Source of the DNA: JBCDJG01 sp038748065
GTDB taxonomy: Bacteria > Pseudomonadota > Gammaproteobacteria > Pseudomonadales > Halieaceae
Reading direction: 5' to 3'
Length of the DNA: 64,000 nucleotides
Assembly: GCA_038748065.1 (NCBI GenBank)
Contig: JBCDJG010000019.1
Span: forward strand, 1 to 64,000
Position numbers and translations under genes: made by a program. Below are positions 35,161-44,530 of this stretch, piece by piece. Below the pieces are notes generated by a model. The model was not told the DNA's origin. It saw nothing but the letters and a program-made list of their open reading frames with translations, and did not search any database. The number at the start of each line of letters is the position of its first letter. Position 1 is the first letter of the stretch.

Positions 35161-35529
35161 TTAATGCGTAGAGTGGCTGCGCCCGCGGCGGACCATTACA
35201 ATGCCGGCCCACAGTGCGACCATGGCGAGGCCGCCAATTTCCCGGGCTTCCTCTACGGCACGGGTTTGCATGCTGACGGATTCGAACACCTCCGACGGGG
35301 AGACCTGACCGATGATTGCCGGCAGCAAAAAGAGTAGCCAGACCAGGCACAGTGCGAGCAGAGCGGGCGGTAACCAGGTTAGCCGAGGGCCTATGAACTG
35401 GTCCAGACAGAGGCCTGCGGCGGTCAGATAAATAGCGATCCAGGGTAGGGCGTCCGGGTCGTTAAGCTGCACGCCCGCCGATAAGACGTAGGCGAGCAGA
35501 AAGATGCTATTGGCAATCTGGAATGCCAT
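35161..35529 (-). CDS. TMEM220-like membrane protein
   Basis: A 122-residue protein with four hydrophobic helices. The motif GVQLNDPDALPWIAIYLTAA after helix 1 is the mark of the transmembrane protein 220 family, of unknown role. The start at 35529 is set by the first helix, which begins soon after. It is divergent from the BtuB-like receptor gene with 68 bases between them. Confidence 0.78.
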   Translation of the reverse strand: MAFQIANSIFLLAYVLSAGVQLNDPDALPWIAIYLTAAGLCLDQFIGPRLTWLPPALLALCLVWLLFLLPAIIGQVSPSEVFESVSMQTRAVEEAREIGGLAMVALWAGIVMVRRGRSHSTH

Positions 35530-35597
35530 GAGGCGCGCACTGTGGCGAAAGGGTGAAGGGAGTCTAGCACGGCCCCCGAGAGTGATTGAGTAGCGAA

Positions 35598-37490
35598 ATG
35601 AGCCGTAAACAAAGAGAACTCGGGCTGTGGTGCCTGTTGGCGGGCGTCGCACCCGTGGCGAATGCCGACGATGTACTGGAGAGCGTGGTGGTCACGGGTG
35701 CCTATGCACCGATCATTGCGGCGGATCTGACCGCCTCAGTTTCGGTGCTTGACGAGACCATACTCAGTGCCTTGAACAAACGTAGTGTGGCGGATGTGTT
35801 GCGCAGCGTACCCGGCCTGCTGGTCGAAGAGCAGGGCGGTGTCGGTGGTCTTACCGCGGTCTCCGTGCGCGGTGGCGAGAGTAACTTCACGCTCGTGATG
35901 GTCGATGGCGTCGCCCTGAATGACCCTACCAACTCGCGCGGTGGCAGCTATGACTTTAACAACCTCGACCCGGCCACCGTGCAGCGTATCGAGGTCGTGC
36001 GTGGTGCTCAGTCTGCCGTTTACGGCTCCGACGCACTCGCTGGGGTTATCAATATCATCACCCGTCGCGCGCCCGAGGGCCACCGGCAAAGCGTGCGTAT
36101 CGAGGGCGGCGAAAACGGCTACACAGACTATCGCGTGAACCTCGCTGGCAGCGCTGGGCAAGTGGGCTACGTGATCGACCTGGCGCAGCGTGACTCCGGT
36201 GAGCAGGTGCCTGGCAGCCAGCGCGACATTGATAGTGCGAACCTGCGTTTGACCTGGCAGCCGGCCTTGGGCCATGAGCTTAGCGTTGCCTATCGTTACC
36301 TCGACGGCGCGCGTTCGTCCTTTCCAGAGCAGAGTGGCGGGCCGCAGTTCGCTGTGACTGATGCGCTCGATGAAAGCGACTATCGTGAGGAGACGCTGGC
36401 ATTCAGCTGGCAGGCGCAGCTGATGCCCCGTTGGCAAAGCCGCCTCAGCGCGGATCGCTTCGATTTATCAGAAGACTACCGATCACCGGGCATTGCGCCA
36501 TTTGGCGAAGTCCCCCCGAACGCTGCCGACACCGATTATCAGCGCGATCAGTTGCGCTGGGTGAACAGCCTGCAACTGCACGCGGACTATCGCCTCAGCC
36601 TCGGCGCGGACTACCGAGATGAGAAGGGCGATAGCCTCGGGTTTCTGGAGTTCGGTGGTGTTCAACTACCGACTGACTTCGCCCTGGATCGGGCGACCAC
36701 GGGCCTGTTTCTTGAGCTTTCGGCCAGGCCCCTCGAGCAACTCACCCTGCAGGGCAGTCTGCGCCATGACGACCCGGATGGTTTTGATGCCGAGACCACC
36801 GCCAGGCTGGGCGCGCGCTACACCCTGAATACCGCGTGGCAGGTGTTTGGTAACTGGGGAGAAGCCTTCAAACTGCCCAGTTTCTTTGCCCTGGGGCACC
36901 CGCTGGTCGGCAATCCGGCGCTCAGGCCAGAGACCGCTGAGAGCTGGGATCTCGGCGCTACCTGGACGCCCTCGTCTCGTGTAGATCTAACGCTCGCTGG
37001 GTTCGCCAACGACTACGAGGACCTGATTGATTTTGACGATGCCCTCTTCGTCAACGTGAATCGCGACCGGGTTGAATCTCGCGGAGCTGAACTCGAGCTT
37101 CGGTGGCAGGCGCGGCCTGACCTCGAGCTGCGCGGGCAGGCAACCTACGTTGATCTGGAGGTCGTGGGCGAGTCGAGGCGCTTACTTGGCCGGCCGGAGT
37201 GGAAAGCCGGTCTCATCGGGCTGTGGCAGGTGAGCGCCGCCTGGGATACCTCCCTCGACTATCAATGGACTGGCGAGCAGTACGCAAGCTCGCGGCATAC
37301 GGGGGAGTCCGTGGTCGAGCCCTTGAACGACATTCATCGACTGGATTGGCGCCTGCGTTGGCGAGCGCTACCTCGGCTGTCGCTGGAGTTAGCGGTCGAC
37401 AATCTGCTCGATGAAGACTACGAGAATGCAGTAGGTTTTCCGGGGCCTGGGAGAAATGTGCGCTTTGCGGTTTCGCTGTCTAACGAGTGA
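35598..37490 (+). CDS. TonB-dependent receptor, BtuB-like
   Basis: A 630-residue outer-membrane receptor. After a short signal peptide (ANADD) comes a TonB-box-like ESVVVTG, the plug domain with VRGGESNFTLVMVDG and VEVVRGAQSAVYGSDALAGVINIIT, then a 22-strand barrel ending NVRFAVSLSN. Length and plug resemble the vitamin B12 receptor BtuB, but substrate is not proven: no corrinoid transport gene or convincing cobalamin riboswitch lies nearby. ATG 35598 is preferred to TTG 35586. Confidence 0.88.
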   Translation: MSRKQRELGLWCLLAGVAPVANADDVLESVVVTGAYAPIIAADLTASVSVLDETILSALNKRSVADVLRSVPGLLVEEQGGVGGLTAVSVRGGESNFTLVMVDGVALNDPTNSRGGSYDFNNLDPATVQRIEVVRGAQSAVYGSDALAGVINIITRRAPEGHRQSVRIEGGENGYTDYRVNLAGSAGQVGYVIDLAQRDSGEQVPGSQRDIDSANLRLTWQPALGHELSVAYRYLDGARSSFPEQSGGPQFAVTDALDESDYREETLAFSWQAQLMPRWQSRLSADRFDLSEDYRSPGIAPFGEVPPNAADTDYQRDQLRWVNSLQLHADYRLSLGADYRDEKGDSLGFLEFGGVQLPTDFALDRATTGLFLELSARPLEQLTLQGSLRHDDPDGFDAETTARLGARYTLNTAWQVFGNWGEAFKLPSFFALGHPLVGNPALRPETAESWDLGATWTPSSRVDLTLAGFANDYEDLIDFDDALFVNVNRDRVESRGAELELRWQARPDLELRGQATYVDLEVVGESRRLLGRPEWKAGLIGLWQVSAAWDTSLDYQWTGEQYASSRHTGESVVEPLNDIHRLDWRLRWRALPRLSLELAVDNLLDEDYENAVGFPGPGRNVRFAVSLSNE

Positions 37491-37516
37491 CATCAGCGCC
37501 GCGATGAAGGGCGGGT

Positions 37517-38596
37517 TTATTCCTCGAAATCTGCGGCCTCGGGTATCTGTCGGTACCAATAAACGCCGTCCTCATCCAGCTCCCGGGTTATCTGTCGACG
37601 GGCCATTAGGCAGTTCAGGTGGGCCATGGTTTCACCGGTTGCCAGACCCAGAGAGCCGTCGCCGATCTCGCGACTGAACAGGGCCGGAAAACAGTCGACG
37701 GCGCGTCGCGGTTCGTCCAGGTAGGCGAACAGGCTGGCCAGGTCCCGCTTGTGGGATTCGATCACCTGAGACAGGCGCACGTGCAGGCCGAAGAAAGGCG
37801 ATTCGTGCGCCGGCAATACCAGCAGGTCGTCAGGCAGCAGCTCGCGGATGCGCGCGTTGGTTGCCATCCACTCATTCAGGGGGTCGCCCTCGGGTTCCGT
37901 GGGAAAAACGCTGACGTTGGGGGTAATGCGCGGCAGCACCTGGTCGCCTGAGATGAGCAGCTTCAGGGCCGGGCAGTACAGGCAGGCGTGCTCCGGCGAG
38001 TGACCACGGCCAACGATGACCTGCCAGTAGCGGTCACCAATGGTGATGGTCTCTCGGTCTGTGAGGCGCACAAAACTGTCGGGCAGCGGCGAAACGGCCT
38101 TGCCGAAATTGCCGAACTTCTCCCTGTAGCGCGAAAGTTGCTCCTCGTTGTAACCCGCCCGGCGGTAGAAGCTTAGCGCCACGCCAGGCGCCTCGCGTCC
38201 CGTGTCTGAGACCATAGCGCGACACATCAGGAACTCTTCGCGCGGCATCCACAGTGGGCAGCCAAAGCGTTCTGTGATCCAGCCCGCCAGCCCGACGTGA
38301 TCCGGGTGCAGATGCGTGCAGATGACCCGCAAGACGGGTTTGCCGCCCATGAAGCCCTCGAACAGTCCTTCCCAGATCTCTTTGGCGTTGGGCAAGGCCA
38401 AGCAGGTGTCGACGATTGTCCAGCCTTCGCCGTCTTCAAGCAGCCAGAGATTGATATGGTCGAGCGACATGGGCATGGGAAAACGTGCCCAGTACACGCC
38501 ATCTGCGATCTTGATGGGAGCCTGTTCCTCCGGGCCCTGCTCTCTGCCGTAGGGATATTCAAGGCCGCGATAGCGCACTGCTGCTGTGCTGTTCAT
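37517..38596 (-). CDS. Metallo-beta-lactamase fold hydrolase
   Basis: A 359-residue protein with metal motif CTHLHPDHVGLAG (His95, His97, Asp99, His100), later histidines in GRGHSPEHACLYCP, and LPAHESPFFG. It has the MBL core plus a helical C-terminal part, as in hydrolases of the LACTB2/glyoxalase-II type, with no signal peptide. It is the last gene of a group with a DUF3604 lipoprotein 38 bases upstream, the same order as at 504-4144. The substrate is unknown. Confidence 0.87.
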   Translation of the reverse strand: MNSTAAVRYRGLEYPYGREQGPEEQAPIKIADGVYWARFPMPMSLDHINLWLLEDGEGWTIVDTCLALPNAKEIWEGLFEGFMGGKPVLRVICTHLHPDHVGLAGWITERFGCPLWMPREEFLMCRAMVSDTGREAPGVALSFYRRAGYNEEQLSRYREKFGNFGKAVSPLPDSFVRLTDRETITIGDRYWQVIVGRGHSPEHACLYCPALKLLISGDQVLPRITPNVSVFPTEPEGDPLNEWMATNARIRELLPDDLLVLPAHESPFFGLHVRLSQVIESHKRDLASLFAYLDEPRRAVDCFPALFSREIGDGSLGLATGETMAHLNCLMARRQITRELDEDGVYWYRQIPEAADFEE

Positions 38597-38634
38597 GGTG
38601 TATACCGCGTTGATGTGAGCTGCAATGGTCGCGC

Positions 38635-40527
38635 TTAGCGCGGGGCCTGTCCAGATATTGCCTTTCCTTGCGGTGGCTGGTACCAGATAGCCGACGTAAC
38701 GGCCCGCTCTTGAATAGAGGTCGGTTCCGGGGCTGCGATATTGAGCCGCTTGGCGTCATACGTAGACCAGCGCGGCGTGGGTATTTCGATAACCCGGGCG
38801 TAGTAAAAGGTGGCCACGGATGGGTCGAAAGTTGGATCCTGCCACAGAGTCGAGAGCTCGGCAGCGCCAATACGGTTGTCATAGCTTGCCGTGGCGATAT
38901 CGACGGTGTTGCCAACTAAGGGCAGGCGCCCGTCGGCATCGGGTATTCGGTCGCCTGCCCAAACAACATCGAAAATCTGCTCATGGCCTTGTCCTTCACT
39001 ATCGACCCAGCCCTTGATGACCTGGATTCGGTCAAGGTTGGCGCTGGCGGGGTCGCGCATGGCCCACAGGGCAAAAACGGGTGTATCCGCTGTTCGCCTG
39101 GGTAACTGGCCGCCCATGGGAACACCGTCCTGTTGGGCGGTGGTAATCCAATTGGGGTCGTCGAGCAGCTGGGCCGGCCAGCCCCAGCCACCAAAAAAGC
39201 GCACCTGTATGCGCGGGCCGGAAGTGGCATAGGTCTCTTTGCGCAGCATGGCGTCGAACAGGCTATCGCGGCTGTTTTCCTCGGCCCAGACGGCGGCGAG
39301 GCCCGCGGCGCTCCAGCGTACGCCGCCGGGCATGCTGGCGGGCATGAAGTTGGCGGTGCCCATGCGGATTGCAGCACTGCCGTCGAGCAGGGGTAGTTTG
39401 CCGTGATAGTTGTTTTCCTCCACAGATGAAGAGGCATTATGGCTATCGGAGGCGCCGATGACGCCGAAGCGATAGGGGTTAAACCCTTCGCTGTGCGACA
39501 TCTCCAGACCTGCACGCAGTGCGTCGCGGATATAGCCGCCGGGCGGTCTGGCATCGTCCTGGCTCTGGCCCAGCACGGTGTCGTAGATTTCAAAGCCAGC
39601 GAACTCGTCCTCGGGGCTGAGCATGGGATGAGTTTCTGATGAGCCCTTCACCTGGAAGATCTCGCTGATGGGCTCGTTGCGCATGCGCTGCTCGGCATAG
39701 GATGCTGTCATAGGCTGGGCGTCGAACATGACGCGGTCATACATCAGGCCGTCGGATACGTTGCCGTTGTGAGGGATAGCGAAGGCGTCCATGCCTGCCG
39801 CGCGCTGCGTGTCGAGCGCGGCCCAGAGGTCGCGCGGGTCTTCCGAGTCGACCGAGCTGAAAGGCACCATGGGGACATCCGTGCCGCGATAAATCACGTT
39901 GCGATGCAGGTTGCGCTCGCCAGGCATCGAGGTCCACTCATAGCCAACGAAGGCGGTGAAACGACCGGGGTCGTTGTGCCGCTCTGCGGCAGCGACGATC
40001 TCTCGCCAGGTGCGCTGGGTGATGTCCTCCCAACCCGGCACGATGGCCTTCTCCAGGTCGAAGCCGGTGAGCGTGCTCACCACCATCCAGGTATTGCCCA
40101 GACGCGAGTCGTTAAGAAGCCGCTCTCTCAGACTGCGCGCGCTTAAAGGCAGGTCTGGCTCTGTCTCGCGGACCACGCCGAGGTATTCCGAGTGGTCTGT
40201 CACCGCGGCGAAATCCAGCGGCTTGTTGATGCGAATGCCATAGCCGGCGCCGTGCTCGATCTCGCCGCCCTTGAAAAAGGTATAGGCATCATCCGGCAGG
40301 GTGCGGACGCCCATGGTGTAGGCATCTGTGGAGTAACTGGTGTGTACGTGCAGATCACCCCAGTACAGGTTGCGCTGGGGGTTAAAATCACTGGCCTCAA
40401 GAGTCGGCGGCGGAACGACCGCCGCAGGGTCATAGGCCGGGAAGAGGCTGGGGTCCTCGACCGGCCCGCAGGCGGCCAGCGACCCCAAAAACGAGCAGAC
40501 AGCTAGTTTGCGGCGCTCAAGCCACAC
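38635..40527 (-). CDS. DUF3604 family lipoprotein (second copy)
   Basis: A 630-residue protein with a lipoprotein signal (lipobox LAAC, Cys20). It has the DUF3604 motif YWGDLHVHTSYSTDAYTMG near residue 54 and AVTDHSEYLG near 108, then GASDSHN. Its start is GTG 40527, overlapping the end of the acyl-CoA ligase gene by 11 bases, which implies coupled translation. The family is PHP-like with putative metal ligands and unknown chemistry. It is about 110 residues shorter than the copy at 504-2726 and lacks that copy's cysteine-rich insert. Confidence 0.88.
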   Translation of the reverse strand: MWLERRKLAVCSFLGSLAACGPVEDPSLFPAYDPAAVVPPPTLEASDFNPQRNLYWGDLHVHTSYSTDAYTMGVRTLPDDAYTFFKGGEIEHGAGYGIRINKPLDFAAVTDHSEYLGVVRETEPDLPLSARSLRERLLNDSRLGNTWMVVSTLTGFDLEKAIVPGWEDITQRTWREIVAAAERHNDPGRFTAFVGYEWTSMPGERNLHRNVIYRGTDVPMVPFSSVDSEDPRDLWAALDTQRAAGMDAFAIPHNGNVSDGLMYDRVMFDAQPMTASYAEQRMRNEPISEIFQVKGSSETHPMLSPEDEFAGFEIYDTVLGQSQDDARPPGGYIRDALRAGLEMSHSEGFNPYRFGVIGASDSHNASSSVEENNYHGKLPLLDGSAAIRMGTANFMPASMPGGVRWSAAGLAAVWAEENSRDSLFDAMLRKETYATSGPRIQVRFFGGWGWPAQLLDDPNWITTAQQDGVPMGGQLPRRTADTPVFALWAMRDPASANLDRIQVIKGWVDSEGQGHEQIFDVVWAGDRIPDADGRLPLVGNTVDIATASYDNRIGAAELSTLWQDPTFDPSVATFYYARVIEIPTPRWSTYDAKRLNIAAPEPTSIQERAVTSAIWYQPPQGKAISGQAPR

Positions 40528-42097
40528 CGCGGTCGGAGCCTTCCCAATACTGGGCTCTTACCGCTTTTTTATCGGGCTTGCCCACTGCGGTCAGCGGGAT
40601 ACCATCAACAAAGTCCACCGACTTGGGTGCCTGTACGGAGCCCTTGGCGTCTTTCACCAGTGCCTGCAGTTCCGCCGCCAGCTCATCCGAGGCCTCTGCA
40701 CCGGGCTTGACCACAACCACGGCCTTGACGGCTTCGCCCCACTGCTCGTCGGGTACGCCTACGACCGCCACCTGGGCAACGGCTGCATGGGTGGTGATCA
40801 CGTCTTCCACCTCGCGCGGGAAGACATTGAAACCGCCGGTGACGATCATGTCTTTGGTGCGATCCACGATATAGAGAAAGCCTTCGTCGTCGAAGCGGCC
40901 CACGTCGCCGGTGTGCAGCCAGCCGCCGGCAAAGGTCTCCGCGGTCTGTTCGGGCATGTCTTTATAGCCTTTCATGACTAGCGGGCCGCGCACGCAAATC
41001 TCGCCGGGCTCGCCGGGCGCAACCTCGTTGTTGTCGCCGTCCCGGAGTGAGATATGCACCCAGGGCGTGGGCCGTCCACATGAGCTAAGGCGCTCCGGTT
41101 TGGACAGGTCGTGCTCTTTGCGAGTCATGTTGGTGATAACCATGGGGCATTCGGATTGCCCAAAGAACTGGTAGAAGACGTGACCCCATTTCTCAATGCC
41201 CTCCTTCAGGCGTGCCGGGCTCATGGGCGAGGCACCGTAGAATATGGTTTCCATGCTCGACATATCGGCGGTGGCTGAACGCGGTGAATCCAGCAGGAAG
41301 TAGAGCATCACTGGCACCAGCATGGTCAGGGTGATTTTGTGCTGCTCGATAAGATCGAAAAACTCATCGGGGCTGAAGCCCTGCATGACATAAAAGGCGC
41401 CACCCTTCTGTAGCACAGGCACGAAAAAAGCGGCCGCGGCGTGGGACAGAGGCGTGGCGAAGAGCATGCGGCACTCCTCAGGGAACTCCCACTCGCAGAG
41501 CTGGATCTGGGTCATGTAAGCGGACTGGGCATAGCTGCTCATCACGCCCTTGGGTTTACCGGTAGTGCCACCGGTGAAGTTAACCGAGGACGTATCGGTG
41601 GGTTTGACCTCTGGCGCGACCAGCGCTTGCGGCTCGAAAGTATCGGCCAGGGCCATATAGTCTTCGCCGACTTCAGACGGCCCAAAGGCCATAAGATGCT
41701 TGAGCCCCGGGACCCGCTCTTTCAGCGCGGCCACCACGGGCTCGAAGTTATCCTGGTCGAAGACGAGGCACTCTATTTCAGCAGCCTTCAAGACATACTC
41801 GTGGTCATCCAGTGAGCCCAGCGGGTGCAGTGGCGTGCCGATGCAGCCAGCCAGCTGCATGGCGGCGGTGTTAGACAGCACTTCGGGTCGGTTCGCAGAG
41901 ATAATCGCCACCCGGCTGCCTGGGCCGAGGCCCTTGGACTGCAGCGCCTGGACCATCTGACTGGTGCGCTCGCGCACCTGCCGATAAGTTGCCATAGTAT
42001 CGCCAATGACGAGGCAGGGCTCATCGTTGAAACGGTTCAGGGCATCGATCATCAGGTGCGCCATAGCGGGCGGATAGTAAAGAGCGTCGTTACTCAT
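40517..42097 (-). CDS. Acyl-CoA synthetase (AMP-binding)
   Basis: A 526-residue adenylate-forming enzyme activating a carboxylic acid to its CoA thioester. The P-loop FTGGTTGKPKGVMSS is near residue 174, FGQSECP is the A5 motif, GWLHTGDVG is A7, and the catalytic Lys is in the late VGKPDKKAVR. Chain specificity cannot be read; fatty or aromatic acids are both possible. It lies between an HSL-type esterase gene and a DUF3604 gene on one strand, with a 22-base gap and an 11-base overlap. Confidence 0.94.
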   Translation of the reverse strand: MSNDALYYPPAMAHLMIDALNRFNDEPCLVIGDTMATYRQVRERTSQMVQALQSKGLGPGSRVAIISANRPEVLSNTAAMQLAGCIGTPLHPLGSLDDHEYVLKAAEIECLVFDQDNFEPVVAALKERVPGLKHLMAFGPSEVGEDYMALADTFEPQALVAPEVKPTDTSSVNFTGGTTGKPKGVMSSYAQSAYMTQIQLCEWEFPEECRMLFATPLSHAAAAFFVPVLQKGGAFYVMQGFSPDEFFDLIEQHKITLTMLVPVMLYFLLDSPRSATADMSSMETIFYGASPMSPARLKEGIEKWGHVFYQFFGQSECPMVITNMTRKEHDLSKPERLSSCGRPTPWVHISLRDGDNNEVAPGEPGEICVRGPLVMKGYKDMPEQTAETFAGGWLHTGDVGRFDDEGFLYIVDRTKDMIVTGGFNVFPREVEDVITTHAAVAQVAVVGVPDEQWGEAVKAVVVVKPGAEASDELAAELQALVKDAKGSVQAPKSVDFVDGIPLTAVGKPDKKAVRAQYWEGSDRGVA

Positions 42098-42119
42098 TGC
42101 GGCTTCCTTGATAGGTCAA

Positions 42120-43076
42120 TTATTGGCTTGAGAGCGCGCGCCTAAGTACGGCGATCAGCTCGGTGTTCTCGCGCTGGCTGACTTCGGCAGTTGGTACCAT
42201 GGCCGAGCCGTGGAAGGTGCCGGGAAAGCTGTGTAGTTCGGTAGCAACGCCAGCCTGCATGAGTTTCAGCGCGTAGAAGATGCCCTCGTCGCGCAGAGGG
42301 TCAAACTCCATGGTGCTGACATAGGCGGGCGGCAGGCCCTTTAGCTCGTCGATCTCGGCCCGGGCTGGCGCAGCCAATACTGGCACCTCGCTGCTGGCGC
42401 GGGTGTAGGCGTCGCCGAGATAGAAATCCCAGCTATAGACAGCAGCCCGGCTATTCCACATGGGCGTATCGACGAAGGCCTGCATACTTGGCGTCTCCAG
42501 GCGGTCGTCCAACTCCGGGATCCCCAGGTACTGAAAACACAAAGCCGGCCCGCCGCGCTCCTTGGCAAGTAGCGCGGTTGCGGCGGCGAGGCCGCCGCCT
42601 GCGCTCATACCCATCACGGCGATGCGTGCGGGATCGATGCTGTAGCTGCCCGCGTTCTCGGCCAACCAAACGAGCGACGCATAGCAGTCCTCCAGCCCGC
42701 CCGGGAAAGGCGTTTCGGGTGCCAGCCGGTAGTCCACCGACAGGATCGGTGTGCCAAGTTCACGGCAGAGGGCGAGGCAGCTGCCCATTTCTGAATCAAG
42801 GCTACCGATCACGAAGCCACCACCGTGGATGTGCAGCAGGGCGCCAGTGGTGTCGGTTGCGCCCTCGGGTCTGTACAGTCGCACAGGGACATCCGGCGCG
42901 TTTTCGGGCCCGGGCACGGTGAAGTTCTCTACGATAACGCCGGTGGCATCGACCTCGGCATTCATGGCGGCGACCATGGCTTCGAAGCCCTCGCGCGCGG
43001 CGACGGGGTCCTCGATGGACAGTTCCGGCACCAGATCAATGATCGGTGCGAGCTCGGGGTCGATGTTATAGGCCAT
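42120..43076 (-). CDS. HSL-type alpha/beta hydrolase
   Basis: A 318-residue esterase of the hormone-sensitive-lipase family: oxyanion motif HGGGF (84-88), nucleophile Ser158 in GMSAGGG, and the usual late Asp and His (EFDPLRDEG; FHGS near the C-terminus). It hydrolyses short or medium acyl esters. It is the first gene of the group esterase, acyl-CoA ligase, DUF3604, MBL hydrolase; freeing an acid by the esterase and activating it by the ligase would be a logical sequence. Confidence 0.92.
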   Translation of the reverse strand: MAYNIDPELAPIIDLVPELSIEDPVAAREGFEAMVAAMNAEVDATGVIVENFTVPGPENAPDVPVRLYRPEGATDTTGALLHIHGGGFVIGSLDSEMGSCLALCRELGTPILSVDYRLAPETPFPGGLEDCYASLVWLAENAGSYSIDPARIAVMGMSAGGGLAAATALLAKERGGPALCFQYLGIPELDDRLETPSMQAFVDTPMWNSRAAVYSWDFYLGDAYTRASSEVPVLAAPARAEIDELKGLPPAYVSTMEFDPLRDEGIFYALKLMQAGVATELHSFPGTFHGSAMVPTAEVSQRENTELIAVLRRALSSQ

Positions 43077-43201
43077 AGGGGCTCCTTTGTCCGGGATGTC
43101 AGTGTGCCGTCGCAGCCGGCGGCGGCAATGTCGCCAAGGGCCACTTTGCTTGACTCAGGCCGCCAAGGCCTAAGCCCTTGGCAGTAAACAGTGTAGCCGC
43201 A

Positions 43202-44497
43202 TCAGGCCTTGTCGAGTGCCCGGAGGCGCTCGAGATGGCGCGATGAGTTTACCGTGAGGAGGAGAAGCCCGGCCAGCGCACAGCAGGCGCTCATGAGAAG
43301 AACGATGTCCGCGGAATTCAGCCGGGCCGACAGGTCAGCATAGACTCCAGCGCCGACAGATCTGGCGAAGTTTGCGGCCGCCATGTAGATGGCAAATTGG
43401 GTGGCCGCAACGCGCTCCCAGCAAATGTTCATATGCAATGCGATGAAGGCGATGAAGGCGATCTGCACCATGGCAGATTGGAAACCGAGAATCGACAAAG
43501 GCACATAAGCGCTGGCCGTCCACTGATCAACGAAGAGCCAGCTGGCGAAGTAACACAGGAAAAGCCCCGCCAGGCTCAGGAGAAAGAAGTATTTCGCTCC
43601 GTGACGGTCGATCAGTGGGCCCAACAGTAAACCCAGTGTGGCAACGATAAAGCCGATCAATGAGTTCCAGGTAGTAAAGTCGATGGTGTCGAAACCCAGC
43701 TCCTGTACGGTCACGATGGGTGCCAAGGCCAACCAGACGCCGTCTGTCACACGCCACAAAAAAGCGACTGACATCAGCACGAGGCTGGCCGGCAGCGCAA
43801 TGACCTTGAAGGTATCGCGAAAGATGTCGCGCCAGCGGTCTGCCTGTAGCTCGATGGATCTTGCCGTGGCAGCGCCATCGGTCCAGGGCAGGCGCTTCTC
43901 GCCTGATCTCTCGCGCACGAGAATGGCCAGTGCAAGGATCAGGGCGATCCCGAGTGCCAGAAGCCAACAGGCCCCAGGCAGGCCAAAGTGGACGAGGGTA
44001 AGGCCGCTGACGGCGCCTGATCCGGATAGACCGCTGATTTGACCGAAGGCCATAAATGCATTGGCGCGTCCGCGTTCGTCGAGCGGCAGCACGTCAATGG
44101 CCATGCCATCGACGGCGACGTCTTGTACGGCGGCAAACAGATTGACGATGAAGCCGGCAGCCGTCAGATAGGCGATTTGTTGGGTGGGGTCGGGCGTGAG
44201 GCCCATGCCGATCATGGATAGCAGCAGTCCACCCTGGGCGGCAATCACCCAGGGGCGGCGCCGGCCCATGGGCAGGTAGGAAAAGCGATCCATGATGGGC
44301 CCGGCAAAGAGCTTGAAGGCCCAGGGCAGGCTGGAGATGGCAACGAAACTGGCGACAGCCGCTGGAGCCTGGCCTGCCTCTGCAAGCCAGGCCGGAAGCG
44401 CGACGAGCAGCAACCCGACGGGCAGGCCCTGGGCGATATAGAACAACGTGAAAGAAGCAAGGCGGGTGCTGCGATTCTCTGCCAGGACAAGGTTCAC
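43202..44497 (-). CDS. MFS transporter, AmpG/PAT-like
   Basis: A 431-residue permease with about twelve helices. The opening YIAQGLPVGLLLVALPAWL and VQDVAVDGMAIDVLPLDERG are the pattern of the AmpG/acetyl-CoA transporter branch of the MFS, which in other bacteria imports anhydromuropeptides or siderophores. As the last gene of a sigma/anti-sigma/TonB-receptor operon it probably moves the imported or processed substrate across the inner membrane. Confidence 0.85.
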   Translation of the reverse strand: MNLVLAENRSTRLASFTLFYIAQGLPVGLLLVALPAWLAEAGQAPAAVASFVAISSLPWAFKLFAGPIMDRFSYLPMGRRRPWVIAAQGGLLLSMIGMGLTPDPTQQIAYLTAAGFIVNLFAAVQDVAVDGMAIDVLPLDERGRANAFMAFGQISGLSGSGAVSGLTLVHFGLPGACWLLALGIALILALAILVRERSGEKRLPWTDGAATARSIELQADRWRDIFRDTFKVIALPASLVLMSVAFLWRVTDGVWLALAPIVTVQELGFDTIDFTTWNSLIGFIVATLGLLLGPLIDRHGAKYFFLLSLAGLFLCYFASWLFVDQWTASAYVPLSILGFQSAMVQIAFIAFIALHMNICWERVAATQFAIYMAAANFARSVGAGVYADLSARLNSADIVLLMSACCALAGLLLLTVNSSRHLERLRALDKA

Positions 44498-44530
44498 GAG
44501 GGGCGGCGCGCCGCCCTGCTAAGAACCTCT

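Noticed and set aside
35530..35597. Possible cobalamin riboswitch before the BtuB-like receptor (GGGTGAAGGGAGTC then ACGGCCCCCG)
   Set aside because: Only a faint likeness to the core; the intergenic space is 68 bases, no B12 box (GCCACTG) follows, and the region would have to run into the divergent gene.
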